Source of the DNA: Streptomyces dysideae | GTDB lineage: Bacteria > Actinomycetota > Actinomycetes > Streptomycetales > Streptomycetaceae | NCBI RefSeq assembly: GCF_001514305.1 | Contig: NZ_KQ949081.1 | Coordinates: 1-64,000, forward strand | Direction: 5' to 3' | DNA: 64,000 nt | Shown here: piece by piece, positions 17,934-26,321 of the stretch | How the letters are laid out: every line of letters begins with the position of its first letter | How positions within the stretch are numbered: the first letter of the stretch is position 1 | The notes under the pieces: generated by a model | Told to the model about the DNA's origin: nothing | What the model saw: only the letters and a program-made list of their open reading frames with translations | The model's database searches: none | Position numbers and translations under genes: made by a program

Positions 17934-18111
17934 GGGGGGTGTCCTCCCTCAGTACGGTCAGTAGGGCGTCGAAGGTATGGGGAGCAGCGTTGAGTACGGC
18001 TCCGGCGGGGTCGGCGCTCTCGATGAGGTGGATCGTGCCGTGGCTTGTGGATATGTGCACGCACGAGTCGCCTTCGGAGCAGTAGGACGACTTCTGCCAG
18101 TGCGGGTTCAT
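17926..18111 (-). CDS. DUF397 small protein (first WhiJ-like set)
   Basis: A 61-aa canonical DUF397 protein. MNPHWQKSSYCSEGDSCVHI matches the family N-terminal block (W-x-K-S-S-Y-S), and FDALLTVLRE is the C-terminal block. It sits 10 bp downstream of the XRE regulator gene in the same operon, the standard arrangement for WhiJ-like clusters in Streptomyces. Confidence 0.9.
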   Translation of the reverse strand: MNPHWQKSSYCSEGDSCVHISTSHGTIHLIESADPAGAVLNAAPHTFDALLTVLREDTPRA

Positions 18112-18121
18112 GGGCGTTCCT

Positions 18122-18970
18122 TCACAGCTCTCGCATCACGTTGTGGATGAGGTCCCTCGTCTTGCCCGGGTCGAGTGCGACGGCCTCGACTCGTTCGAAG
18201 AGCGTTCGGTACTTGTGCAACTGTGCCTCAGCGTCGAGGAATACGAGCCCGTGTGACTGGTCGAGGTGGACGGTGTCCAGCTGCGGTACCGGGCCGTGCG
18301 CGTAGTAGATCGACTGCCCCGACCCCGGGTACGCGCCGACGTCGAAGGTGATGGCGCGAAGGGTGATGTGATCGCGGTCGCTCATGTCGAGCATGTGCTG
18401 CAGCTGCTGACGGGCAACAGTGGGGCCGCCGACCTTCATGCGCAGGGCCGCCTCGTGGACGATGGCCTCGTACGGGGTCGGATTGTCCTCGCGGAAGAGG
18501 ATCGCCTGCCGCTTGATGCGGAACGACAGGCGGTGCTCGATGTCGGGCGGTGAGAGTTCGGTGACGGCCTGACGGAAGATCTCCAGTGCGTACTCACGTG
18601 TCTGGAGCAGGCCGGGGACGCGGGCCGTGGTGGCGCCGCGCAACGAGTGGGCGTGCTGCTCCAGTTCGGCCAGGTCGAGGAGGGGTGCGGGCAGGATCTC
18701 GCGGTACGCCTCCCACCAGCCGCGTTTACGATCGCCCGTCATCCCGACCAGCGCCTTGATGTGGGCCGTGTCGGAGCATTCGTAAGTGCAGGCCATGGTG
18801 CGTACCCGCTCGGCGCTGACGCCCGCTCGTCCGGCCTCCATGTTGCTGATCTGGTTCGGCTTCACGCCGAGCAGTTGACTGGCCTCCGCGGCTGTCAGGC
18901 CTGCACGGTCTCGAAGTTTGCGCAGTTCAGTGCCCAAGCGGAGCTGACGACCCGTTGGATTGTTTCTCAC
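18122..18970 (-). CDS. XRE/DUF5753 transcriptional regulator, WhiJ-like
   Basis: A 282-aa regulator: N-terminal helix-turn-helix (LRDRAGLTAAEASQLLG and PNQISNMEAGRAGV), then a DUF5753 domain with the family landmarks VPGLLQTREYALEIF and YEAIVHEAALRMKVGG. The GTG at 18970 is favoured by AAGGAGG 11 bp upstream; a GTG at 19003 would add 11 residues without a good ribosome site. It is divergent from an ATPase gene and followed by two DUF397 genes, the WhiJ/AbaA-type layout linked to developmental control in Streptomyces. Its own target is unknown. Confidence 0.9.
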   Translation of the reverse strand: MRNNPTGRQLRLGTELRKLRDRAGLTAAEASQLLGVKPNQISNMEAGRAGVSAERVRTMACTYECSDTAHIKALVGMTGDRKRGWWEAYREILPAPLLDLAELEQHAHSLRGATTARVPGLLQTREYALEIFRQAVTELSPPDIEHRLSFRIKRQAILFREDNPTPYEAIVHEAALRMKVGGPTVARQQLQHMLDMSDRDHITLRAITFDVGAYPGSGQSIYYAHGPVPQLDTVHLDQSHGLVFLDAEAQLHKYRTLFERVEAVALDPGKTRDLIHNVMREL

Positions 18971-19129
18971 GGGCTTGCCCGCCTCCTTGCCCTGGCGTGT
19001 CACTCACATGGGTGGTGTATCAGTGATTTAAGGGTAACTGTGTAAAGGCTTACATGGATGCCGCTAGCTTATAACCCAGGCGCCCACCTTCCGTACGTGT
19101 CCAACTCCCCTCAGTAGTCGGAGACTTCC

Positions 19130-19564
19130 ATGGCCACCGTATCCCCGTCCTGGTCCTACACCCTCCAACTCCCGCACGATCCACGCGCACCGGGCATCGC
19201 CCGCGCAACCCTCCGTACCGTCCTCGCCGCCCACGGACTCACCGACCTCACCCTCGCCACCGAACTCCTCGCCACCGAACTCCTCACCAACGCCCACCGC
19301 CACACCACCGGCCCCTACTCCCTCCGCCTCGTCCCGATGGAGCCCGGCCGCCTCCGTGTCGCCGTATGGGACACGGACCCGCGCGTCCCGCCCGGCTTCG
19401 CCACCGACGCCCCCGCGGCCCCGCACGACGCCGAAGACGGCCGTGGCCTGCGTCTTGTACGGGCCTGTGCGGACTCGGTCGGTGTCTCCGTGCTGCGGGA
19501 GCTGGGTGCCTCGAAGGGCGGGAAGTTGTTGTGGGCCGAGTGCCAGGGCCAGGGGAGTCCGTGA
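19130..19564 (+). CDS. HATPase_c anti-sigma-like ATP-binding protein
   Basis: A 144-aa GHKL ATPase of the RsbW/SpoIIAB-like group often encoded beside WhiJ-type regulators (AbaA-like partners). The N-box is TELLTNAHRHT (about residue 50), the G1 box VWDTDPRVPP and the G2 box DGRGLRLVRACADS. These proteins usually lack proven kinase targets in such clusters. It is divergent from the XRE gene, and the 126-bp spacer is AT-rich around 19020-19075. Confidence 0.9.
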   Translation: MATVSPSWSYTLQLPHDPRAPGIARATLRTVLAAHGLTDLTLATELLATELLTNAHRHTTGPYSLRLVPMEPGRLRVAVWDTDPRVPPGFATDAPAAPHDAEDGRGLRLVRACADSVGVSVLRELGASKGGKLLWAECQGQGSP

Positions 19565-19693
19565 AGGCCTGATCCGAGTCGTTGTGCCCGGGAGTGAGGC
19601 GGCTCAGTTGTATCGCCTCGGTTGCGGCGGCTTCCGGGTGGGAAGCTCCTAGACTGGCGCGGGCGAATCCGCGTGGGCGAGGGGCGGTTGACG

Positions 19694-20695
19694 GTGCGTA
19701 AGGCGTGGATCGTGGCGGGTGCCGCTGTCGCGGCGGGGCTCAGCTTCGTGATGCTGCTCGTCGTCGGCGTGTACGTCGCCGCCGGGAACCTCGCCAATGG
19801 GGTTGGCGGAGGGGCCAAGACGCTGGCCAAGGGTGCTGTCCCGGCCGCCTATCAGTCGCTCGTGCAGAAGTGGGGCAACCTCTGCCCCGCCATCAACCCG
19901 GCGCTGCTCGCCGCCCAGCTGTACCAGGAGAGCGGGTTCAACCCCAGGGCGCAGAGTCCGGCGGCGGCGCAGGGCATAGCGCAGTTCATCCCGGGGACCT
20001 GGGCCACGCACGGCCTCGACGGTGACGGCGACGGCGATCGCGACGTATGGGATCCGAATGACGCGATTCCGTCGGCCGCGTCGTACGACTGCAAGCTCGC
20101 CTCGTATGTGAAGGACGTGCCGGGCGACGCGACGAAGAACATGCTCGCGTCCTACAACGCCGGGGCCTACGCGGTCATCAAGTACGGGGGTGTGCCGCCG
20201 TACAAGGAGACCCAGAACTACGTGAAGACGATCACGACTCTGGAGCAGAGCTTCGCTGCGCCCACGACTCGGGTCGACCCCTCGAAGCAAGCCGCCGGCG
20301 CCATCGCCTACGCGCAGAAGAAGCTCGGCACGCTGTACCTCTGGGGCGGAGACGGTACTGCTGAGGACGGTGGGCGGTTCGACTGCTCGGGGCTGACCAA
20401 GGCCGCGTACGAGAGTGTGGGGATCACGCTTCCGCGCGTCGCCAACGACCAGTACAACGCGGGGCCGCACCCGGCCAGGGACGAACTGCTGCCCGGCGAT
20501 CTGGTGTTCTTCTCGGACGACCTCACCAACTCCCGGGCCATCCGGCATGTGGGGATTTATGTGGGTGGCGGATACATGATCGACGCGCCGAGAACGGGTG
20601 CTGTGATCCGGTTCGACCCGATCGACACCCCCGACTACTTCGGCGCCACCCGCGTCACCGAAGATGGCGCGAAAGCGCTCCCCACGACGGTGTGA
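19694..20695 (+). CDS. Secreted SLT transglycosylase-NlpC/P60 cell-wall hydrolase
   Basis: A 333-aa exported peptidoglycan hydrolase. After an N-terminal signal anchor (about residues 6-35) comes a lytic transglycosylase domain (catalytic Glu in LAAQLYQESGFNP; AAAQGIAQFIPGTW), then an NlpC/P60 endopeptidase with Cys in RFDCSGLTKAAYES and His in AIRHVGIYVGGGYM. It should cleave both glycan and peptide bonds. The GTG at 19694 is chosen for the GAGGGG 9 bp upstream. It matches the gene I recall as SCO4132, directly after the cmd cluster in S. coelicolor; here 8 kb of accessory genes separate them. Confidence 0.92.
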   Translation: MRKAWIVAGAAVAAGLSFVMLLVVGVYVAAGNLANGVGGGAKTLAKGAVPAAYQSLVQKWGNLCPAINPALLAAQLYQESGFNPRAQSPAAAQGIAQFIPGTWATHGLDGDGDGDRDVWDPNDAIPSAASYDCKLASYVKDVPGDATKNMLASYNAGAYAVIKYGGVPPYKETQNYVKTITTLEQSFAAPTTRVDPSKQAAGAIAYAQKKLGTLYLWGGDGTAEDGGRFDCSGLTKAAYESVGITLPRVANDQYNAGPHPARDELLPGDLVFFSDDLTNSRAIRHVGIYVGGGYMIDAPRTGAVIRFDPIDTPDYFGATRVTEDGAKALPTTV

Positions 20696-20708
20696 ACCGC
20701 GCGTGAAC
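20687..20708 (-). promoter_or_regulatory. Candidate PHO box (PhoP direct repeats) before the PAP2 gene
   Basis: On the minus strand two adjacent 11-bp units read GTTCACGCGCG and GTTCACACCGT, matching the Streptomyces PhoP consensus GTTCACC in spacing and in the first six bases. The site overlaps the stop codon of the hydrolase gene and lies about 200 bp upstream of the PAP2 phosphatase start, in reverse orientation to it. Confidence 0.5.
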
Positions 20709-20904
20709 CTATCCCCTGAGCTGCAGAGATGAGTCTCTCTTCGATAACGTCTGCGTGATCATTCGGTGGAGTGTGGAACGTATCAACAGGGACCGTGCGT
20801 TCCTGGTGACGTAGCCGAGCGGTAAGCGGATCTACAACCACGGGGGTGGCGGAGCGGCGCGCGCACGTGCGCGCCGGGAGAGACGACGAAGGGGCCGCGG
20901 CACC

Positions 20905-21624
20905 ATGGCTGGACTCGCAGAATCCGGGTCGAACCCCGACGTCGAGCTGCTCTATGACATCAATGGCCTGGCCAAGGACGCACCGCAGTGGTTCGACCGG
21001 GTCATGGAGTACGTGGGTGAGTACGGGCTGTTGCTCGCCATGCTGTTGCTGGTGGTGTGGTGCTGGTGGTCCGTGCGGAGGCGGGGTGGCGAGGAGGCTG
21101 CCTCGTCTGTTGCCGCTCTTGTCTGGGCGCCTCTCGCCGCCGGGATCGCTGTGCTGGTGAACGTGCCCATACGGGGGTTCGTCGAGCGGCCTCGGCCATT
21201 TCTTGATCACCAAGGGCTTGATGTCCTGGTGTCCGGGAAGACCGACTATTCGTTTGTGAGCGACCACGCCACCATCACCATGGCCATGGGTGTCGGGCTG
21301 TTTGTCGCCAACCGGAGGTTCGGGCTCGTCGGGATCGGTCTCGGGCTGCTCGAAGGGTTCTGCCGGGTGTACATGGGTGTGCACTATCCGACGGATGTGG
21401 TGGGTGGGTTCGCGCTGGGGACTGCCGTTGCGCTGCTGCTGTCGCCGCTGGCCATGGCTCTGCTCACGCCCGTCATGAACGCCATCGAGCGGTCGCCGAA
21501 GGCCGGGTGGCTGATCAGTGCGCGGGGGCGGTCCCGGGCGGCGGGTGGGCAGGACACCGTGATTCCCGGTGCCCGGAAGGAGTCCGCCGGGGCCGGGGCC
21601 GAGGAGCGGGATCTGGCGGCGTAA
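20905..21624 (+). CDS. PAP2-family membrane phosphatase
   Basis: A 239-aa integral membrane lipid-phosphatase-like protein. The three PAP2 signatures are present: the first as VERPRPFLD, the second as SFVSDHATITMAMG (PSGH type), the third as GFCRVYMGVHYPTDVVGG with the catalytic histidine. About six helices are expected. Likely substrates are undecaprenyl pyrophosphate or phosphatidate; neither can be chosen from sequence. The start follows TGGCGGAG-rich leader DNA, and a PHO-box-like repeat lies about 200 bp upstream. Confidence 0.9.
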   Translation: MAGLAESGSNPDVELLYDINGLAKDAPQWFDRVMEYVGEYGLLLAMLLLVVWCWWSVRRRGGEEAASSVAALVWAPLAAGIAVLVNVPIRGFVERPRPFLDHQGLDVLVSGKTDYSFVSDHATITMAMGVGLFVANRRFGLVGIGLGLLEGFCRVYMGVHYPTDVVGGFALGTAVALLLSPLAMALLTPVMNAIERSPKAGWLISARGRSRAAGGQDTVIPGARKESAGAGAEERDLAA

Positions 21625-21653
21625 GGGCCTGCCCAGCAGCGTAAGGGCCTGTC

Positions 21654-23210
21654 CTAGAGGGCTTGGGGGTAGGTGAAGAAGCCTTTCGGGTCGTACTGCT
21701 TCTTCAGTCTCGTCAGGCGTGTTGCCGCGTCGCCGTAGTAGGCCTTCCGCCAGTCCTTCAGGCTCGGGTCCGTGTAGTTCTGGTACGCCGCGCCCGACGC
21801 GTACGGCTTCATCGCGTCGTGCGCCGAGGTCAGCCAGGACCGGGCCGTGGTGCCGCTCGTGCCGGCGCGCCAGGACCCGATGTACTGGGCCAGCATCCGG
21901 GAGCGGCGGTGGACGAACGCCGTCGCCGTGGGGGAGACGCGGTTGACCGCACCGCCGAGGGCCGTCAGCTGGATGCTGCCGGCGCCGCCGCGGACCGAGG
22001 CGATCTGCCGGAGCAGGGTCTGGATGCCGGCCGTCGAGAGCGAGCGGTCGAAGAAGTCCGACTTCGCGGAGTAGGTCTCGCGGTTCAGGGCGCCCTGGGG
22101 GTTGCGGCCGGGGGTCGACCCGGGGAGGTGGCACTGGGCGTCCGTCGTGTACGACGAGCAGCCCGCGTACAGCTCCATCGACTCCTCGTACGAGCGGCGG
22201 CGGAGGGCGGCGCTGGTGGCGGGGGCGCCGATCCTGTCGGCCAGGCGGTCCACGGCGTTCTTCAGTTCGCCGTACGTGCCGATGGAGAAGGCCGCGATGG
22301 AGACGGTGGGGGTGCCGCCGGCCGCGTTCGCCAGGTGCAGGGACGACCAGATCTCGTCGGGCTGGGTCGGGCCCCACTCCTGCCAGGCTCTGATGACCGC
22401 CGCCGCCTTCGACCAGGGCCAGGACAGGAAGGCCGTCACGGCCTGAGGCGCCGGGTGGGTCTTGAAGTGCAGTTCCGTCACCACGCCGAAGTTGCCGTTG
22501 CCGGCGCCGCGCAGGGCCCAGAAGAGGTCTTTGTTCTCAGTGGCGTTGGCGGTGAGTTGTTTGCCATCCGCCGTGATCAGGGTGGCCTGGGTGAGGCTGT
22601 CGCAGGTCAGGCCGTACGCCCTTGATACGACGCCGTGGCCGCCGCCGAGGGTGAGGCCGGAGACGCCGACCGTGGGGCAGGAGCCGGCGGGGATCGTCAC
22701 GCCCTTGGCGATCAAGGCCCGGTAGACGTCGATGAGTTTGGCGCCGGCGCCGATGACCGCGGTGCTGCCGGAGGCGCGGACGCGGTTCAGTTTCGATACG
22801 TCGATGATCAGGCGGCCGTTGCCGGAGGACCAACCGGCGTAGGAGTGGCCGCCGTTGCGGATCGCTACGTGGAGGTTGTGGGTGCGGGCGTAGGCGAGGG
22901 TGGTGCGGATGTCGTCCGGGTTGGCCACGTACGCCACTGCGGCGGGCTTCAGGGTGTCGAAGCGGGTGTTGTAGAGCTGGTGGGCCGCTTTCCAGGCGGC
23001 GTCGCCGGGGCGGATGAGGGGGCCGTCGAGGTCTCGGGCGAGGGCCGTCCAGTTGGCGGGGGTTGTGGTGCTTGTGGTTTTCAGGGGGGTGCGGGTGGAG
23101 GCGCGGGTGGTGGTGTCGGTGGTGGTGTTCGTGCCGGTGCCTGTGCAGGCCGTTGTTGTCAGGGCTGCGAGGGCTGCGGTACCGCCGCCGATGAAGGTAC
23201 GCCGTTCCAT
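21654..23210 (-). CDS. Tat-exported FAD-linked oxidoreductase (berberine-bridge type)
   Basis: A 518-aa flavoprotein with a Tat-type signal (RRTFIGG then a hydrophobic stretch; a cysteine in TTTAC may be lipidated) and a Thr-rich linker. The FAD_binding_4 domain carries NGGHSYAG (about residue 121) and GSCPTVGVSGLTLGGGHG (about residue 180), the His and Cys that attach FAD bicovalently in this group. The C-terminal BBE domain ends DWRKAYYGD ... YDPKGFFTYPQAL. Such enzymes oxidise sugars, alkaloids or polyketides; the substrate is unknown. It is divergent from a lipoprotein gene across a repeat-rich spacer. Confidence 0.92.
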   Translation of the reverse strand: MERRTFIGGGTAALAALTTTACTGTGTNTTTDTTTRASTRTPLKTTSTTTPANWTALARDLDGPLIRPGDAAWKAAHQLYNTRFDTLKPAAVAYVANPDDIRTTLAYARTHNLHVAIRNGGHSYAGWSSGNGRLIIDVSKLNRVRASGSTAVIGAGAKLIDVYRALIAKGVTIPAGSCPTVGVSGLTLGGGHGVVSRAYGLTCDSLTQATLITADGKQLTANATENKDLFWALRGAGNGNFGVVTELHFKTHPAPQAVTAFLSWPWSKAAAVIRAWQEWGPTQPDEIWSSLHLANAAGGTPTVSIAAFSIGTYGELKNAVDRLADRIGAPATSAALRRRSYEESMELYAGCSSYTTDAQCHLPGSTPGRNPQGALNRETYSAKSDFFDRSLSTAGIQTLLRQIASVRGGAGSIQLTALGGAVNRVSPTATAFVHRRSRMLAQYIGSWRAGTSGTTARSWLTSAHDAMKPYASGAAYQNYTDPSLKDWRKAYYGDAATRLTRLKKQYDPKGFFTYPQAL

Positions 23211-23434
23211 TTCCGCCTCCTGGGGTTACGTCGTACCAGACGGGGTGGTGGGGGGTGGGGGTTCCATGTGTGGGGGAGGCTGGTGGGGGCTGACCGGGAG
23301 GGTTTCGCCCCCGCCGCCCCCGCCGCCCCCGCCGCCCCCGCCGCCCCTGCCCGTCCCATCCCCAGGGGCTCCGCCCCTTCGACCCCGCCGGGGGGCTCCG
23401 CCCCCTGGACCCCCGGCCTTTGCCCACCCACCAC
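23211..23434. other. GC-rich intergenic stretch with hairpins and CCCCCGCCG microsatellite
   Basis: Upstream of the flavoprotein gene, a run of CCGCCGCCCC-type units spans about 23307-23350. Two GGGGCTCCGCCCC-type hairpins follow near 23365 and 23391, a motif common between Streptomyces genes. No coding region is supported; several frames are open only because of the repeats. Confidence 0.6.
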
Positions 23435-23616
23435 CCGTTTACGGTCGGGAGAAGGGCTGGGTACCCGGTTGCTGTCGGGAGAGGGGGGCCGTTTGCGGTT
23501 GGGAGAGGGGGTGGGGGTCCGTTTGCGGTCGGGGGAGAGGCCAGTCCGTTTACGGCCGGGGGGAGGGCTGGGGCCCGTTTGCGGTCGGGGGAGGGTGCGC
23601 CCCGTTTACGGTCGGG
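23435..23616. repeat. Seven-copy degenerate tandem repeat, core CCGTTTRCGGTCGGG
   Basis: Seven 15-bp cores begin at 23435, 23465, 23489, 23519, 23546, 23575 and 23602, i.e. every 24-30 bp. Third-last positions and centre vary (CCGTTTACGG or CCGTTTGCGG; copy 2 is most diverged). Each core is followed by a purine-rich GGGRGAGGG-like tail. CCGT-TT-ACGG is itself a short dyad. The array lies in the 660-bp spacer between divergent flavoprotein and lipoprotein genes. Confidence 0.85.
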
Positions 23617-23872
23617 ATCAGGTTCCCGTGTGGCCCTCCGCGTCTGCTCGGGCCTGGCTTCTTGCTCGCCTTGCCGGGCCTCGCCAGCCGCAGGTGCAGC
23701 GGGCCGTGCAGAACGCGCCCCGTTCGACCGTGGACGTGCGGTGTTCGGGGGAGTTGGGGGGAGGGCTGAGCCTGTCCTGCTGCGCCACGACGACAACGTT
23801 ACCGGGCTGCGTGACGGGGGCACCTACCCGTCGTTATCCGGAACGACAGGGGGTCCGTGACGGAGGCAGGCC

Positions 23873-24718
23873 ATGGCGGAGCGGCAGCAGTGGTACCGGC
23901 GGTGGGGTGCGGTCGTTGTCGCGGCCGGAGTGGTTGCGGGGGTGGGGCTGGGGAGCAGTGGGTGTTCGGGGAACGGCGCCGCTGCTCAGGGGGTTTCGGC
24001 TGAGGAGTCCGTGGCGGTCGTGCAGCGGGCCGCCGAGGAGCTTGTCGAGGCTCGGAGTTCCAAGGCGCGTACGTCCATGGAGATGGCCACCGGGGGGACC
24101 CGGGTCACCATTCGCGGTGAGGGTGTCTATGACTTCCGGCGGCAGACGGGGCAGTTGAAGGTGCTGCTGCCGCAGGATCCCGCCGGTGCCAGTACGCAGC
24201 GGCCCATTACCGAGCTGCTCGCTCCCGGTGCCCTGTTCATGAAGAACCGGGGCGCCGGTGTGCCCGCCGACAAGTGGGTGCGGGTCGAGACGCGGTCGCT
24301 GTCCGACGGGAACCTCGTCACCGGTGGGGCCACCGATCCGTTCGCCGCCGCCGAGGTGCTGCGGGGGGCGCGGTCCGCCACGTATGTGGGGGAGACCGAG
24401 GTCGCCGGGACACCGGTGCGGCACTATCGCGGGACCGCCGATCTCGGCGCCGCCGCCGAGGGAGCCTCCGCGGGGAACAAGGAGGCGCTGGCCGCGGCGG
24501 CGAAAGGGTTCGCCACGGCGCGGGTGCCGTTTGACGTCTACCTCGATGGGCAAGGGCGCATCCGGAAGGTCCGGCACCGCTTCAGCTTCGTCAACGGGCA
24601 GCAGCCGGGGTCTGTCGCGGTGGCCTCCACCACCTTGCTCTACGACTTCGGGGCCCCCGTCGACGTACGGCTGCCGGACGACGAGGACATCTACGCCGGG
24701 AAGATCGCCGAGGGGTGA
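23873..24718 (+). CDS. Secreted lipoprotein, LppX/LprG-like
   Basis: A 281-aa lipoprotein: basic N terminus, hydrophobic core GAVVVAAGVVAGVGLG and lipobox SSGC at about residue 31. The mature part has the alternating strand pattern of LolA/LppX-like lipid-binding half-barrels (TSMEMATGGTRVTIRGEGVYDF, quoted here in two parts: TSMEMATGG and RVTIRGEGVYDF). Such proteins bind or carry lipids at the cell surface. The stop is followed by a short spacer and a small ORF on the same strand. Confidence 0.82.
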   Translation: MAERQQWYRRWGAVVVAAGVVAGVGLGSSGCSGNGAAAQGVSAEESVAVVQRAAEELVEARSSKARTSMEMATGGTRVTIRGEGVYDFRRQTGQLKVLLPQDPAGASTQRPITELLAPGALFMKNRGAGVPADKWVRVETRSLSDGNLVTGGATDPFAAAEVLRGARSATYVGETEVAGTPVRHYRGTADLGAAAEGASAGNKEALAAAAKGFATARVPFDVYLDGQGRIRKVRHRFSFVNGQQPGSVAVASTTLLYDFGAPVDVRLPDDEDIYAGKIAEG

Positions 24719-24827
24719 GCGGGTCGCGTGTGGGCGTGAGGGGCGTCAAGAACTAGCCCTTACGTGCCATGCGCGGTGCGTAGGCCGCTCCCTACTCTAG
24801 GAAGTCGGTGACGGCAGAGAAGAGGTG

Positions 24828-25010
24828 ATGCACGTGGCTCCGGTCGGCGGTACGGCAGTTCAGGACCACGTGGCCCTCGCCGAGATCGAGCTGTGCGGAG
24901 ACCTGATCATCGCGGCCTCGGCCGCCCACGAGGACCGGCTCAGCCTTGAGAGCATCGACGAGGTGCTGAAAGTGGCGGAGGAACGGGATGGCTCACACTC
25001 CGGCGGTTGA
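24828..25010 (+). CDS. Small conserved protein of unknown function
   Basis: A 60-aa acidic protein. It reads as a short amphipathic unit (VALAEIELCGDLIIAASAA, then EDRLSLESIDEVLKVAEE). I do not recognise a domain, but the gene sits in the core order between the lipoprotein and csoR, and codon use is typical. Alternative starts are GTG 24825 and GTG 24834; the latter has the best ribosome-site spacing (GAAGAGG 8 bp upstream). Confidence 0.65.
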   Translation: MHVAPVGGTAVQDHVALAEIELCGDLIIAASAAHEDRLSLESIDEVLKVAEERDGSHSGG

Positions 25011-25100
25011 GCCGGGGTGTGAGGTGGAGTGTGCCGCGGGCGGGAGTGGGGCGGTTTCGCTGCCCGCCCCGTCCGTCCGTTCTGTTTGCGCGCACCCTCT

Positions 25101-25457
25101 TCACGTGCGCAGCAGGCGGCCGATCGCCTTCGTCGCCTCCTCCACCTTCGCGTCGATCTCCGTGCCGCCCTTGACGGCCGCGTCGGCGACGCAGTGGCGG
25201 AGGTGCTCCTCCAGGAGTTGCAGGGCGAAGGACTGCAGGGCCTTCGTCGAGGCGGACACCTGGGTGAGTATGTCGATGCAGTAGACGTCCTCGTCGACCA
25301 TCCGCTGCAGGCCGCGGATCTGGCCCTCGATGCGGCGCAGGCGCTTGAGGTGTTCGTCCTTCTGCTTGTGGTAGCCGTGGATGCCACGGTCGTGGTCGGT
25401 CACCACGGTCCCGGCTTCCTCGGAGGGCGCATTCGCGCCGGCCTCGGTGGTCGTCAT
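25101..25457 (-). CDS. csoR: Copper-sensing repressor CsoR
   Basis: A 118-aa all-helical CsoR/RcnR repressor. The Cu(I) ligand set C-H-C is seen as DVYCIDILTQ and LLEEHLRHCVAD, and the DNA-binding helix as HLKRLRRIEGQIRGLQRMV. It releases DNA when Cu(I) binds. I recall the equivalent (SCO4136 in S. coelicolor, SLI4375 in S. lividans) as the studied CsoR controlling copper export genes. The ATG has GGAGGACGCG immediately upstream. A matching palindrome in its own promoter indicates autoregulation. Confidence 0.95.
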   Translation of the reverse strand: MTTTEAGANAPSEEAGTVVTDHDRGIHGYHKQKDEHLKRLRRIEGQIRGLQRMVDEDVYCIDILTQVSASTKALQSFALQLLEEHLRHCVADAAVKGGTEIDAKVEEATKAIGRLLRT

Positions 25458-25471
25458 CGCGTCCTCCAGAC

Positions 25472-25492
25472 ATATACCCCTACTGGGTATAT
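25472..25492. promoter_or_regulatory. CsoR operator
   Basis: Perfect inverted repeat ATATACCC - CTACT - GGGTATAT, 15 bp upstream of the csoR start. It matches the TACCC-N-GGGTA layout of known CsoR sites. A single further GGGTATAGGG half lies at 25510-25519. Binding by CsoR is highly likely by family rule. Confidence 0.85.
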
Positions 25493-25693
25493 CGTACCGA
25501 ACTTTGCCGGGTATAGGGCCTGTGGCCGTTGCCGTGTGCGGCGGTTGGACTGGACCACTGAGCGGCCCCCGTGTCGACCGCCGAGCCCGATGGGCGACAC
25601 TGGGGGACGGCCCGTTAGTCGTGGCCGGATGATGCGCCTAGCATCAGCCTGACCGTAACCGCGACCCACACCGAAGCACCCCGAGGACCCCAC

Positions 25694-26314
25694 GTGCGCT
25701 TTCGTCTGACCCCCAGGGAGACGAGCTTCTACGACATGTTCGCCGCATCCGCGGACAACATCGTCACGGGCTCCAAGCTCCTGATGGAACTGCTCGGGGC
25801 GGACACCGCCGGCCGGGCCGAGATCGCAGAGCGTATGCGGGCCGCTGAACACGCCGGTGACGACGCCACGCACGCGATCTTCCACCAGTTGAACTCCTCG
25901 TTCATCACGCCGTTCGACCGCGAGGACATCTACTCTCTCGCATCTTCCCTCGACGACATCATGGACTTCATGGAGGAGGCCGTCGACCTGGTTGTCCTCT
26001 ATAACGTGGAGGAACTTCCCAAGGGAGTCGAGCAGCAGATCGAGGTGCTGGCGCGGGCGGCCGAGCTGACGGCCGAGGCGATGCCGAGTCTTCGGACCAT
26101 GGACAACCTGACCGAGTACTGGATCGAGGTCAACCGGCTGGAGAACCAGGCCGACCAGATCCACCGGAAGCTGCTCGCTCATCTGTTCAATGGCAAGTAC
26201 GACGCCATCGAGGTGCTGAAGCTCAAGCAGATCGTGGATGTGCTGGAGGAAGCGGCCGACGCGTTCGAGCACGTGGCGAACACGGTGGAGACCATCGCCG
26301 TCAAGGAGTCCTGA
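25694..26314 (+). CDS. DUF47/PhoU-like accessory protein of Pit transporter
   Basis: A 206-aa, mostly helical PhoU-like protein (TIGR00153/DUF47). It starts with GTG as MRFRLTPRETSFYDMFAA, a family hallmark, and contains FITPFDREDIYSLASSLDDI, the metal-cluster E/D-x-x-x-D motif. These proteins are encoded with Pit-type phosphate transporters and are thought to tune them. The stop lies 7 bp before pit. Confidence 0.92.
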   Translation: MRFRLTPRETSFYDMFAASADNIVTGSKLLMELLGADTAGRAEIAERMRAAEHAGDDATHAIFHQLNSSFITPFDREDIYSLASSLDDIMDFMEEAVDLVVLYNVEELPKGVEQQIEVLARAAELTAEAMPSLRTMDNLTEYWIEVNRLENQADQIHRKLLAHLFNGKYDAIEVLKLKQIVDVLEEAADAFEHVANTVETIAVKES

Positions 26315-26321
26315 CCCCTCC

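Noticed and set aside
19565..19693. c-di-AMP (ydaO) riboswitch before the wall-hydrolase gene
   Set aside because: Such switches precede similar Streptomyces genes, but this spacer is only 129 bp and shows no matching conserved blocks.
20805..20945. tRNA-like pieces (GTAGCCGAGCGGTAAGC and later GGGTCGAACCCC)
   Set aside because: They are about 100 bp apart, no cloverleaf can be folded, and the second piece encodes the conserved N terminus of the PAP2 protein.
23435..23616. CRISPR array
   Set aside because: Repeat cores are only 15 bp and degenerate, the gaps are 9-15 bp and similar to each other, and there are no cas genes.
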